From CAWFPR01 sp963817635 (lineage in GTDB: Bacteria > Acidobacteriota > Vicinamibacteria > Vicinamibacterales > 2-12-FULL-66-21): a stretch of 64,000 nucleotides of DNA. Location: NCBI GenBank assembly GCA_963817635.1, contig CAWFPR010000028.1:124001-188000 (forward strand), given 5' to 3'. A model generated the notes under the pieces. The model ran no database searches. It had not been told where the DNA came from and saw only the letters and a list, made by a program, of their open reading frames with translations. The translations under genes were made by a program, and so were the position numbers. Positions 1 through 9,890 of the stretch are shown here, piece after piece. Numbering within the stretch: the stretch's first letter is position 1; each line of letters starts with the position of its first letter.

Positions 1-41
1 CGCTCGCCGACACGCTGCGCGGCATTCTCGCTCAGGGGTAG
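1..41 (+). CDS. C-terminal end of a gene entering from the left
   Basis: One frame from base 3 reads a short plausible tail (LADTLRGILAQG) ending at a TAG at 39-41. It is the right orientation to converge with the next gene and is followed at once by a hairpin. Too little is visible to name a family; it could be a chance open frame. Confidence 0.3.
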   Translation, partial: LADTLRGILAQG

Positions 42-51
42 GCTGGAGTTC

Positions 52-83
52 AGGAGGGAGGGAGAAACCCCTCTCTCCTGCCT
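52..83. terminator. Hairpin between converging genes
   Basis: A 13-base arm (52-64, AGGAGGGAGGGAG) pairs with 71-83 (CTCTCTCCTGCCT) around a six-base loop, with one mismatch and two G-U pairs. It lies between the stop at 41 and the stop at 91, so it could terminate both strands. There is no clear T-run. Confidence 0.4.
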
Positions 84-90
84 GCTGCGC

Positions 91-831
91 TCAGAATACG
101 CGGATCGACGACACCGTGTCCTTCCACGTGCCGCGAAGGTTGGTCGCGTCGCGGCGGATCTCGGTGGAACGTCCACGGAAATCGCTGTCGCGGAAGATCT
201 GCACGGCCGATCCGAAGACGCGGATCGACGAGATGCGGTCGTTGAACCCCCGAGGCAGCGACTGGTAGACGGAGCCGCGCGCCACACAGAAATAGTTGCC
301 GCGGAACCCCGAGTCCTCGTAGAAACAGGCGCCCTCACGTGGCATCGGGGCGCTGCGTCCCCAGACCGGAACTCCATAGCCACCGCGCCCGCGGTCGTCG
401 GAGCTGCCCCGTCCGCGGTCATCGTAGCTGCCGCGTCCGCGGTCGTCGTAGCTGCCGCGCCCGCGCGCGTCGCGGCGGCCGACCACGATCGACGAGATCT
501 GATCGTTCCAGCCTCCACGTTTCAAGTCGCGGACGTCTCCCGCGAACCGGGCCGACTTGCCGCGCATGTCGCTGTCGCGGAACACGATCACGTCGGCTGC
601 GCCGAGCAGGCGGATCGACGAGATCTCGTCTCCCATGCGACCCGAAAGCCGGCGGATCTCCTCGCCGGGCGCCGCGCAGAAGTAGCGCCCGCCGTAGTTG
701 GCGTCCTCGTAGAAGCACGCGCCGGCCGGCGGCACGCGCCCGCGGCCCCACCTGGGCTGCGCCCACGCAGCCTGGGCGATACACAGACTGATCACACCGA
801 CGATGGCAGCGATGGCTTTGCGACGGGTCAT
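91..831 (-). CDS. Secreted protein with two beta/gamma-crystallin-like (I36-type) domains
   Basis: A 246-residue protein with a signal peptide (residues 1 to about 24, ending AQAAWA). Two similar domains follow, at about 36-118 and 165-246. Each opens with a CFYED..(Y/F)xGxYFC motif and ends in a (D/N)xISSI motif, as in beta/gamma-crystallin folds and the I36 peptidase-inhibitor family. The linker is a hydrophilic repeat of RGRGSYDD units. The Cys pair in each domain suggests disulfides outside the cytoplasm. The ATG at 831 was chosen over an upstream start at 978 because it gives the signal peptide and has an AGGAG about 8 bases upstream. A calcium-binding or inhibitor role is inferred only from fold. 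Confidence 0.75.
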   Translation of the reverse strand: MTRRKAIAAIVGVISLCIAQAAWAQPRWGRGRVPPAGACFYEDANYGGRYFCAAPGEEIRRLSGRMGDEISSIRLLGAADVIVFRDSDMRGKSARFAGDVRDLKRGGWNDQISSIVVGRRDARGRGSYDDRGRGSYDDRGRGSSDDRGRGGYGVPVWGRSAPMPREGACFYEDSGFRGNYFCVARGSVYQSLPRGFNDRISSIRVFGSAVQIFRDSDFRGRSTEIRRDATNLRGTWKDTVSSIRVF

Positions 832-1194
832 GGCGATTCTCCTGCACGGGTCTTGTGCAAATCGCTCGCCGAGCGGCCCCGCCCAGCCGGAAGGGGTACC
901 CGATGGCCGTCCATCTGTATGTCGGGATTGAAGATCCGGGCGCGAGGTTTCCACCACGCGCGTTCGAGACGCAACCAACCTGGGGCGACACGAGTCCGCA
1001 TCCGGACGGCACTTTTGTACACATCGGGCGCAGGTGCTGTCCGCAAACCTGGACGGCCCGCCACGACGCCGTCCGCGCGTCGCCCGGCGGCGCCTTTCTT
1101 CACCCGCCGCGGGCTGAGTGGCCGGAAGTCGGAGCGCTGCGGTCCCTCATCCGCGAGAGGACGCGTCGCGAGGATCGGCCCGACCGCCGGGCCA
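832..1194. other. Intergenic region, 363 bp
   Basis: Upstream region of the crystallin-like gene and downstream of the GNAT gene, both on the minus strand. Apart from the AGGAG ribosome-binding site next to 831, no promoter, repeat or convincing small gene was seen. Confidence 0.5.
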
Positions 1195-1704
1195 CTACGC
1201 CAGCGCGCGGGAGAAGAGCTTCACCTCTGACTGTCCCTCGGCCAGCGACGTGAGCCGCTCGAACCCGAACCCCAGTTTCTCCAGCAGGCGGATCGACGCC
1301 ATGTTGTCCGGCGACGTGATCGCCAGCACGCGCGGCAGAGTGAGCACCGTGCGCGCGTGCGACAGGCATGCATCCGCTGCCTCGTGGCCGTAACCCAACC
1401 CGCAATAGGGAGCGAGGTACGCGAAGCCGATGTCCGGCTCAGGCAGGGCATCGCGCTTCAGCAAGCCGCAGATGCCGATCGGCGTCCCATCGGACTTCAG
1501 GCGGACGACGTCGAGTCCGAACCCGAAGCGGACGTAGCTCGCCACCGGCCCTTCCGCGATATACCGGCGTGCGTCGTCCAGCGTGCGGACGTTCTTGTCA
1601 CCGATATACCGGAGGAACGCCGCGTCATTGAGCAGTTCGAGGATGAACGGCGCGTCGGCTTCGGCCATCCGGCGGATCGTCAGACGCTGGGTGTCGAGAT
1701 GCAC
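1195..1704 (-). CDS. GNAT family N-acetyltransferase (RimJ/RimL-like)
   Basis: A 169-residue GNAT protein of the type that acetylates protein N-termini, antibiotics or small amines using acetyl-CoA. It opens with L-x-T-x-R-L-x-I-R-R (about residues 2-12), the usual start of the RimJ/RimL group. It then has the IGDK, PDIGFAYL and GLGYGHEAA segments (acetyl-CoA loop) and NMASIRLLEKLGF near the end. The GTG at 1704 is preferred because residues upstream of it have no GNAT character and would overlap the neighbouring gene. It lies 40 bases downstream of a second GNAT gene on the same strand, so the two may be co-transcribed. Substrate unknown. Confidence 0.8.
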   Translation of the reverse strand: MHLDTQRLTIRRMAEADAPFILELLNDAAFLRYIGDKNVRTLDDARRYIAEGPVASYVRFGFGLDVVRLKSDGTPIGICGLLKRDALPEPDIGFAYLAPYCGLGYGHEAADACLSHARTVLTLPRVLAITSPDNMASIRLLEKLGFGFERLTSLAEGQSEVKLFSRALA

Positions 1705-1744
1705 GTCAGCGGCGCTCGGCGTTGTGTCCTGTCGACATGGCGCG

Positions 1745-2194
1745 TCAGCCCTCCGCGCGAAGCGCTTTGCGATACACGTGCTGGGTCTTGCTCCGCTCGT
1801 ATCCGAGCCGCAGGTAGAACGGATGCGAGCCGTCGCGCACGACATTGCTGCGCACCGTCACCCTCGACAGGCCGCGGTCCGCGGCCCAGCGCTCGGCGGC
1901 CGTCACCAGCAGCCGTCCGGCGCCATGCCCTCGGAACGCTTCGTCCACCACGAGGCCGAAGATCTCGCAACGCGGGCCGGATTCCAGCAACTCCTCCTCG
2001 CCTGCGTGAATCCAGCCCGCGATCGCGCCGTCTTCATCTTCGGCGAGCCAGACGAACTGGCTGGCCCGGGCGATGAGCCGTTCAATCCGATCGCGCATGA
2101 TCGCGACGCCGGTAGCGTATCCCAGTTGACCGGCCAGGCGCGCAACGGCGTCTGCGTCATCCGCAACAGGTCCGCGCAAGCGCAGGGTGGTCAC
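1745..2194 (-). CDS. GNAT family N-acetyltransferase
   Basis: A 149-residue single-domain GNAT acetyltransferase. The acetyl-CoA-binding segment FRGHGAGRLLV (about residues 90-100) follows the beta-strand IFGLVVDEA, and HPFYLRLGYERSKTQHVY near the end is the usual closing motif (FYxxxGY). It is first in a probable two-gene unit with the downstream GNAT gene and is divergent from the propeller gene at 2315. The two GNAT proteins belong to different subfamilies, so this is not a recent duplication. Substrate cannot be inferred. Confidence 0.85.
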   Translation of the reverse strand: MTTLRLRGPVADDADAVARLAGQLGYATGVAIMRDRIERLIARASQFVWLAEDEDGAIAGWIHAGEEELLESGPRCEIFGLVVDEAFRGHGAGRLLVTAAERWAADRGLSRVTVRSNVVRDGSHPFYLRLGYERSKTQHVYRKALRAEG

Positions 2195-2314
2195 CGCGCT
2201 CGGGCTCGGGCGGCGGCGTGAATGGCTGCTCCAGTCATGACGAATTCACGGATTGTGGCACAGAATGTTAGGCTTCGCGACACCCGCTGTCGGGATGTCG
2301 AGAGGAGGATCTCC

Positions 2315-3302
2315 GTGCGTTCGCCTCGATTGTTCGTGCTGCTCATGGCAGGCGCGGCGATGGTTGCCGCATCGCTGACGTCCGCGCAGACCGCGCCGCG
2401 CCTGCTCGTCCTCAACAAGACCGACGCGACGCTTGCCATTGTCGATCCGGCAACGCGCGCCGTTCTTGGCACCGTGCCGACGGGCGAGGCACCGCACGAG
2501 CTGGCCGTATCGGCCGACGGGAAGCTCGCGTTCGTGGCCAATTACGGTGCCCAGACGCCCGGTCACACCATCTCGATGATCGACCTTGGCGCGCGCAAGG
2601 AACTGCGCCGTGTAGAGGTCGCGCCGCTCCTGCGCCCGCACGGAATCCAGGTGGTGAACGGGCGCGTGTACTTCACATCGGAGATCGCGCGGGTCGTGGC
2701 GCGCTACGATCCTGAAGCGGACCGCGTCGACTGGATCTTCGGCACCGGCCAGGACACCACGCACATGCTGCGCGTCAGCTCCGACGAGACGCGCATCGTG
2801 ACCGCCAACATCCGCGGCAACAGCCTGAGCATCCTGGAGCGCGGGCAGAACCCGCTCGCGTGGACGGCATCGGTGGTGGCGGTCGGACGAGGGCCGGAAG
2901 GCTTCGACCTGTCGCCCGACGGCACGCAGATCTGGGCCGCGAACTCCGCCGACGGCACCGTATCGATTGTCGACGTCGCGCTCGAAGCGCGTCGCCGCCA
3001 CAATCCCGGCGCTCACGAAGCGGTCGAACCGTCTGAAGTTCACGCCGGACGGCACGCACGTCCTCATCACCGACCTGGACGCGGGCGAGCTGGTCGTGGT
3101 GGACGTCGCGTCGCGTGCCGTCGCCATGCGCGTCCCGCTCGGCCGGTCGCCCGAGGGCATCCTGATACCGCCCGGCGGAAGCGTGGCCTACGTCGCGGTC
3201 ACCGGCGACGACCACGTGGCGGTCGTAGACCTGAAGACCTTCAAGGTGACGGCGACGATCGCGCCCGGCGGCGGCCCTGATGGCATGGCGTGGGTGCAGT
3301 AG
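2315..3302 (+). CDS. Secreted YVTN-family beta-propeller protein (frame-disrupted)
   Basis: A predicted 328-residue exported protein with a signal peptide (FVLLMAGAAMVAASLTSAQ) and repeated propeller blades. These include TLAIVDPATRAVLGTVPTG, a TVSIVDVA strand and AVVDLKTFKVTATI, with GxxPxG turns. It resembles 40-residue YVTN repeat proteins, usually surface or periplasmic. The GTG at 2315 has a strong GAGGAGGA at 2302-2309. An extra C at about 2981 shifts the frame in the middle of a blade; removing it restores a continuous propeller to the stop at 3302. An assembly indel is more likely than decay because both halves are intact. The 3' end overlaps the converging gene on the other strand. 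Confidence 0.75.
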
Positions 3303-4295
3303 CGCACACACGTCGAACGCACCCGTTCGTCCGGGCGCGACGTCACGCCGGCTCGGACGAGGCGGAATGACGCCACAATGCGATCGACTTCCTGCCGCAC
3401 GTCGTCGCGCGGCCAGGTGCGGACGGTGAGCGTCAGGATCCCGGTGCGCGTTTCAGCGACGACGAGCGTCAGGTACCGCGGTTCGGCCGGGCTGTCCCCT
3501 TCGGTCAGGCCATCGATCCGGAAGCCGCGGCGCGCATCGCTCGGCGCTCGACTCGCGGGCGCGCTTTCCCTCGTCCAGGAACAGCCGTCCACGTGCTGCA
3601 CCGTGTCCTTGTAGGAGCGGAACGACACGGGCTTCACGTTGATCGCGACGACCGTGTCCGCGTCGCCGCACAGGTAGCCGCCCCAGGTCTCGACGCGGCG
3701 CGATTCCTCCGGGATGTCGCGGACACCGGACCCGGAGAACGTGACCGGCACACTGAGACGATAGGCGCCCATCGCCGACTTCTTTGTACGTGACCGGCTC
3801 GGCGCGCATCACGCCGATCGCGTCCGGCCCGGGGCGGCTTCGCGGGTTCGGCAGCCACCATTCTTCGAGCGCCTGCCGGGCGTCGAGCTGAAGATCCGCC
3901 GCGAGATCCTCCAGTGCAATCCACTCGAGGAATTCGCGAACCACGCCTTCCTGCTCCGGCGACAGGGAGCCGAGCCTCGGGGGATAGCGGTCCGGGGGCC
4001 GAAGCGAGCGCACGAGCGCCTCGACGACCATCGCCGGATCCTCTGGCCGCCGCATCGCGTACTCGATCAGGCGTGGAAGATAGTGCCGCCACGAGCGCCC
4101 ATCGAGGTACCCCAGACCCCAGAAGGCGAACTTCTCGAAGTACTCATCGCCTGGCGCGTCGATCGCTGCGTCGTACGGGTCCGCACGGTCGTAGCCGTCC
4201 ACGGCGTTCCCGCCGCGCAGCGTCAGCGGCGGCGGCGACGCCAGGTCGTCGCGAAACGCGGCGAAGACACGCGCGATGAGGTCGGTTCGATCCAT
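3188..4295 (-). CDS. Unknown protein, copy 1 of a duplicated gene (frame-disrupted)
   Basis: A protein of about 320 residues with no signal peptide or membrane segment. The N-terminal half (from MDRTDLIARV at 4295) carries a WRHYLPRLIEYA segment that recalls uncharacterised DUF6714-like proteins; that link is tentative. The C-terminal half has IDGLTEGDSPAEPR and ends near VDRIVASFR. A second copy at 12488-13446 is nearly identical over most of its length. Comparison shows one extra base in the C-run at 3768-3770. Copy 2 stops just after IVASFR, whereas copy 1 has lost that stop and reads on to 3188, about 115 bases into the converging propeller gene. Function unknown. Confidence 0.55.
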
Positions 4296-4555
4296 CGAAA
4301 GATGCCCGCTCGCCAGCAACCTATCACACGGCTATTCCGTCTGGCGCCCGGGGCGCCCCTTGCGGTCCCGCTCAGGCCAGGCCAGGGGGCCGGTCGCATC
4401 GGCGGCCAGACCCGACGCGGCAGGATAGCGCCCGTCGCGGTCTGACGGCCAACGGAGCAGGAACCACCCCGGCCCGCTGGGCCACAGACGCATGGCCCGG
4501 AGCCGGGCGCTGTGTGATACTGGCGCCGCCATCCGAACGCCTGAAGGGAGCATCA

Positions 4556-7039
4556 GTGAACGCACTGCTGCGAGACATCCGCCACTCGATCAGGAATCTC
4601 ATCCGCGCGCCCGCTTTTGCGGCTGTCGCCGTGCTCCTCATCGCCCTCGGCGTCGGCGCGACGACGACGCTGTTCAGCCTGACCTACGGCGTGCTGATGA
4701 AACCGCTGCCCTGGCCCGAGGCCGACCGGGTGGTGCGGTTGCAGGAAACCCGCGGCGGCAGCACCGGCCGTATCCCGTGGACGATCAGCAACGCGACTTA
4801 CCACGCGTGGCGCGAGCATCACTCGACGATCGAAGACGTCGGCGGCTGGATGCGCAGCCAGACGATGACGCTGACAATCGGCGCGGGCACCCCTGAACGC
4901 CTGCGCGTCGGCAGGGTCACGCCGAGCCTGATGCGCGTTCTCGGTGTACGGCCACGCCTGGGACGCGTCCCTTCTGACGACGAGGCTGGAGGCCGGAGCG
5001 GTCCGCGCACCGTCGTCATCGGCTTCGACGTGTGGCGGCACCGGTTCGCCGGCGATCCGACCGTCATCGGCCGCACGGTGCGGCTCGACGACCGCCTGGT
5101 GACAATCGTAGGCGTCATGCCGGAGGGATTCACGTTCCCCGATCGCGACACCGAGGCCTGGCTGCCGCTCGAAATCGCGCGGGTCACCGCAGGGGCCGAC
5201 GTCATACAGGCGATGATCTTCAACGCGGTCGCGCGGCTGCGGCCCGGCGCGACAGCCGGCCAGGCATCGAGCGAGGCGACCGCCCGCGGGCTCTCGGCGC
5301 CAAAGCTGGGATCGGCGGCGGTGGCGCTCTTCGGCAACGACGGCGCCGTGGCGGTCGCGGCGGTGCCGGCACGCGACGCGCTGACGGCCGACGTCCGGCC
5401 CGCGCTCGTGGTGCTGCTCGCCGCCGTGGCGCTGATCTTCGGCACGGCGGTGGCGAGCGTGCTCGTCCTTCAGCAGTCGCGGGCGGTCCGCCGGCGCCGC
5501 GAGATGGCGGTGCGGATCGCGATCGGCGCGGGCAGCGGGCACATCGCGCGGTTGTGGCTCGTCGAGAGCGCGGTGATCGGCGCGATCGGAGGGGCGGCGG
5601 GCCTCGCGACGGCCGCGGCGCTGCACCGGGCACTCCCCGCGGTGCTGCCGCCCGATTTCCCCCGCCTCGCCGAGATCGGGATCGACCGGACCGTCACGGC
5701 GTGCGCCGCCGGCCTCACGCTGCTGGCGACCGTGCTCTGCGGCCTCGTGCCGATGCTCCAGCTCCGGGATCGCGCGCCGGCGCAGGCCCTGACCGTCGAC
5801 GCCACGGCGCCGGACGGCGCGCGGTCCACTCGGGCCACAGCGATGCGACGGGCCATGATGGCCGCGCAGATCGCCGTCGCATGCGTGCTGCTCGTCGGAA
5901 CAGGGCTGCTCGCGCGCAGCTTCGGCGCGCTCCTCGCGGCGGATCGGGGATTCGATCCGCGTGGTGTGCTGACGGCCCACTTCACGACAGACCTGATGCC
6001 GTTCGCCTCGGGATCGGCCGGACTCGAACGCGCCCGCGAGCGGCTCGCCGCGCTGCCCGGGGTCACCGCCGCCGCATTCGGCAATGCCCTGCCGTTTGTC
6101 ACGAGCGGCGGATTCCGCGGCTTCACGATGCCGTCGCCGCTCGACCCGGCCGCGACGGTCCAGGTGCAGGCGATCGTGCGGACGGTCAGCCCCGAGTATT
6201 TTGCGGCAATGGGCCTGCGCCTCATTTCGGGACGGGCGCTCGAAGGCGTTGACACGGCGGATTCGCTCCCTGTCGTCGTCGTCAACCGGACGTTCGCCGC
6301 GCGCTATCTCGGGCCTGAGCCGATCGGGACGATGCTGCCCATGGTCGCCGGCGCGCGGCGCGAGTGGACCGTCGTTGGCGTGGTGGATGACCTGAGGCAG
6401 GGCGGGCTGAGCGGCGTCGCGCCGGCAGCGTTCGGCGGCGTGGCCGACCCGCCGCAGCCGGAGATGTTCTTCACGTACCGGCAGTGGACGCAGGGGATCC
6501 AGGACGTCGTGTTCGTCGTCCGCACGGCCGCCGATGCGTCAGCACTCGGGCCGGCGCTGCGTGCCACGGTCGCCGGCGAAGCGCCCGGCCTGGCGCTCGA
6601 CTCGCTGATGACGCTGGACGATCGCGTCAGGGAGAGCCTGGCGCGGCCTCGGACGTATGCGCTGCTGCTCGGAGGCTTCGGGGTCTTCGCGCTCGCGATC
6701 GCTGGAGCCGGCCTGTTCGGCGTGATCTCGTACCTGGCGGCCGAGCGCACGCGCGAGATCGGCATCCGCGCCGCGCTCGGCGCGCGCCCGGGCGACATCC
6801 TGTGGCTCGTCTCGCAGGAGACGGCGGCCGTGCTCGTCGTGGGATTGTCGATCGGCCTCGGCGCGGCGTTCGTGCTGGCGCGATCGCTGACCCCGCTGCT
6901 CTATGGCGTACCGACCCACGATCCGATGAGCTTCGTCGCTGTGCCGGTCATCCTGGCCGCCGTGGCGGCTGTCGCCTGCGCGATTCCGGCAAGGCGCGCG
7001 GCACGCGTGAATCCGCTGGTGGCCCTGCGCCATCAGTAG
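4556..7039 (+). CDS. ADOP-family MacB/FtsX-like ABC transporter permease
   Basis: An 827-residue membrane protein of the acidobacterial duplicated orphan permease (ADOP) group: two FtsX/MacB-type permease modules with no ATPase beside them. It begins LLRDIRHSIRNLIRAP, then a membrane helix and TTTLFSLTYGVLMKPLPW. The MacB periplasmic core follows, then three membrane helices (about 285-400), a second core, and closing helices ending RRAARVNPLVALR. Such proteins are thought to move lipids, peptides or signals across the inner membrane, but substrates are unknown. The GTG at 4556 has AAGGGAG 6 bases upstream, better than the ATG at 4514. A second ADOP permease lies at 23956-26382. Confidence 0.9.
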   Translation: MNALLRDIRHSIRNLIRAPAFAAVAVLLIALGVGATTTLFSLTYGVLMKPLPWPEADRVVRLQETRGGSTGRIPWTISNATYHAWREHHSTIEDVGGWMRSQTMTLTIGAGTPERLRVGRVTPSLMRVLGVRPRLGRVPSDDEAGGRSGPRTVVIGFDVWRHRFAGDPTVIGRTVRLDDRLVTIVGVMPEGFTFPDRDTEAWLPLEIARVTAGADVIQAMIFNAVARLRPGATAGQASSEATARGLSAPKLGSAAVALFGNDGAVAVAAVPARDALTADVRPALVVLLAAVALIFGTAVASVLVLQQSRAVRRRREMAVRIAIGAGSGHIARLWLVESAVIGAIGGAAGLATAAALHRALPAVLPPDFPRLAEIGIDRTVTACAAGLTLLATVLCGLVPMLQLRDRAPAQALTVDATAPDGARSTRATAMRRAMMAAQIAVACVLLVGTGLLARSFGALLAADRGFDPRGVLTAHFTTDLMPFASGSAGLERARERLAALPGVTAAAFGNALPFVTSGGFRGFTMPSPLDPAATVQVQAIVRTVSPEYFAAMGLRLISGRALEGVDTADSLPVVVVNRTFAARYLGPEPIGTMLPMVAGARREWTVVGVVDDLRQGGLSGVAPAAFGGVADPPQPEMFFTYRQWTQGIQDVVFVVRTAADASALGPALRATVAGEAPGLALDSLMTLDDRVRESLARPRTYALLLGGFGVFALAIAGAGLFGVISYLAAERTREIGIRAALGARPGDILWLVSQETAAVLVVGLSIGLGAAFVLARSLTPLLYGVPTHDPMSFVAVPVILAAVAAVACAIPARRAARVNPLVALRHQ

Positions 7040-7297
7040 GTGTGCCGGCTTCGAACGACGTGTTCAGCCGTCCGGCGCTTCGTCCCGGCGCGAACCATCT
7101 GCGTGCGTCGGGCGATCCGTTCGCCGAGTCGACAAGTGAGACGCTCCGAACCGGAAAGTACGCGCCGTTACGATCCGTCGAGGACCCATCTCGAGGCCCG
7201 GCACGCCCGCTCACGACCGGCTGGCGCGGCAAGGCCTTGGGTTCCGGGCGAGAGAATGGTAGCGTCTGCGGTTGGAGATGGCACGCTCCGGCCCGCC

Positions 7298-8497
7298 ATG
7301 ACACGCACTGTCGCCGTGCTCTCGATGCTGTGCTGCCTGGGGCTGGCGAACGCCCAGGAGCCCGAGACCTATGTCTTGCGCCAGGCCGTCTCGAACCGCG
7401 AGACCATCGTCTACACGCGCACCATCCGGTTCAGCCAACGCACGCACCTGTTCCACGTCCAGGACCAATACGAGGACGGCCGCCTCCAGATGGATGCCTT
7501 CTACGCCGCGTTCGACAAGCAGGTGAAGGAAGACTATCAGTGCAACTATCGCTCGAACACCAAGGAGGGCCCGTACTCGGAGTGGTATCGAAACGGGCAA
7601 CTGAAGTACCGAGGGCCACTTCTCGCGGGGCAGGCTGGACGGCGTCAGCACCGCGTGGTATGAGAGCGGGCAGAAGGAAGCAGAGGAGCACTGGCGCCGG
7701 GGGCAATTGCACGGCCGCGTCCGGTACTGGTCCGAGCAGGGCGACGTGCAGTTCGAGTCGACGTTCGACCACGGGATGAACCGGCACCGTCGGAACGTCA
7801 GCTATCGATACCTGTCAGCGCTGCCGAAGGGCTACGAGGCCGACATCGGCAGGAAGTGGCCGCTCGTCATCTACCTGCACGGCGGATCGGACCGGGGGAC
7901 CGACCTGAAGAAGCGGGACCGGTCAGGGATTCCCGACCAGGTCTACCGGGGACGGGAGTTGCCGTTCATCATGCTCGCCCCGCAACTGCCTCCGCATCTG
8001 CGGTGGTCCACCGACGACTGGTTCGAGAACTTCAAGAACGACGCGCTCGCCCGCTACAGGATCGACATCGACCGGATCTATCTGACTGGCCCCAGCCTGG
8101 GCGGTTCGGGCACGTGGTACATCGCCGCGCGATATCCCGAGACATTCGCGGCGATCGCCCCGATGAGCGGATTCACGAGCCATCTCGACTACATCGACCG
8201 GCACATCGGGCGACTGGCGAACATGCCCATCTGGGCCTTCCACGGAAAGCTGGACACCGTCGTCCCGTTCGAGGAGACGGAACGAATCGTGAAAAGCCTG
8301 GGGAGACGGAACCCGAACCTGAGGTTCTCCGTCGAGCCGGAGATCGGCCACTGGATCCACTGGCAGGTGTACCCGGCCGGGATCTCTACGACTGGCTGCT
8401 GCGACACAGAAGGACGTCAGGGCCCGTCCCGGTCGCTGGCGGGTCAGGCCAGCGGACCCTGACGAGGAGGAACGTCGCGGGGGGAACCGGCATATGA
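7298..8497 (+). CDS. Exported alpha/beta-hydrolase esterase with MORN/YwqK-like N-terminus (frame-disrupted)
   Basis: About 400 residues. A signal peptide (VAVLSMLCCLGLANAQ) is followed by a region of WY(R/E)xGQ(L/K) repeats, such as SEWYRNGQLKY and TAWYESGQKE, like the MORN-type repeats of YwqK proteins. An esterase domain then has VIYLHGGSDRG, the nucleophile elbow GPSLGGSG and a closing catalytic-type His in EIGHWIHW. This resembles PHB-depolymerase-like or carbohydrate esterases. Two indels break the frame: an extra C near 7616 and a missing C near 8372. Correcting the second gives the usual tail YDWLLRHRR and a stop at 8497 rather than 8462. The combination of YwqK-like repeats with an esterase is uncommon. 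Confidence 0.65.
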
Positions 8498-8504
8498 TGG
8501 CGCC

Positions 8505-9735
8505 ATGCGCGCCGGCTGGCTGCTGCTTGGTTCCGCGCTGATCATCGCCGGATGTTCCGGCGGCGCGACGTCGCCCGCGGCCCCCTCGAGCGCGCCATCC
8601 GTTCCTTCGACGACGCCCACCCGCACGCTCGAGTCGCTGGCGCTCTGCTGCGGCAACGACCGGTTCGCGCTCGACACCCAGCGTCAGATCGAGGCGCACG
8701 CGAAGTACAGCGATGGCTCCGTCACCGATGTCACGGCGGCGGTGACATCGTGGGCTTCGTCGGACCCGTCGGTCGCCACCATTTCGTCGTCCGGCCTCGC
8801 GACCGCGCGTGCGGCCGGCGATGTCCAGGTGACCGCCTGGCATCTTGGCGTCCAGGGGACCTGGACGCTCCATGTGCCAACGTCGGCCGCGTCCCCCCGA
8901 GCCCGTCGACGCAGGGACTCGTCCGCATCTGGTTGTGCTGCGGCAGCAACCGGATCGAGGTGAACACGCAACGGCAGATCGAAGCGCGCGCCACCTACGC
9001 GGACGGCTCCATCGAGAACATCACCGGGGCGGTCACCTCCTGGACGTCGTCGAATCCGGCGATCGCGACCATCTCCGCGGCCGGCGTCCTGACGGGGTTC
9101 GCGCCGGGTGTCGTCGATCTGTCCGTGACGTTTGCGGGATTGTCGGCCACCTGGGATCTGCACGTGTTCCAGTCGATCTACCGGCCTCCCGGGCTGGACA
9201 CGCTGACGGGCTACGTCCGCGAGCAGACCGCGATCGGGCCTGTGGACGTGCCCGACGCCGACGTGCAGGTGGTGGGCGGGACCGCGAGCGGCCGCACCGT
9301 CCGCTCGGACAACTCGGGGTTCTTTCGGATCGAAGGCCTGCCCTCCGGAGGGCTTCACTGGCGGTCAGCAGGCGCGGATATGCGACGGCCCACGTGTCGG
9401 TCGGCGAACTGGGCCGCGAGGTCGAAGTGGGTGTGACCCCGTTCTCCACAGGTGCGCAGCGACGTGCTGCAGGGGGACGTGGCTGGCCCACGCGCACGGT
9501 ATCCCTCACGATTCCGGCCCCCATGGCCGGCTTCCTGCGCATCACCAGCTCGCGGTACCAGGCGGTGAGCCGGGCACTCTATGGCGACGGCGTGCTCGTC
9601 ACCGGGTCCATCTACAACAACCAGGATGTCGAACTTCGTGCCGGTGTCGCGTACCGGCTGCGCGTGACGGGCGTCTGCGACTACAGCCCGTCGTCTGCCA
9701 TGGTGCTCACGCTGCTGCGGCCGTCCGACCAGTGA
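8505..9735 (+). CDS. Lipoprotein with two Ig-like (BIG2) domains (frame-disrupted)
   Basis: A lipoprotein of about 410 residues. The signal ends in the lipobox IIAGC, then an Ala/Ser/Pro-rich linker. Two homologous Ig-like domains follow, each starting L(A/W)LCCG(N/S)(D/N)R and containing TQRQIEA, Y(S/A)DGS and a DPSVATIS or NPAIATIS strand, as in bacterial BIG2 domains. A carboxypeptidase-regulatory-like segment (LTGYVRE...DNSGFFRIEGLPSG) and a C-terminal beta region complete it. Two missing bases disrupt the frame: one C in the run at 8892-8897 and one G near 9350. A TATGAT box at 8493-8498 lies 6 bases before the ATG, suggesting leaderless transcription. Probably a surface adhesin or structural lipoprotein. 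Confidence 0.7.
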
Positions 9736-9890
9736 CCCCCGTGTCGCCGCACGCCGGCGAACGTGCGATCGACGGGCGAATCTGGCGCAGCCGGCCGATG
9801 TGGCAGGTCGGCTCGGGTTCCTTCCGATGGGCGCGCGTCCCCCCAGCGGGCCGAGCGCAGCGGGCCGTCCCGCAATAACGCGGCGGTCGG

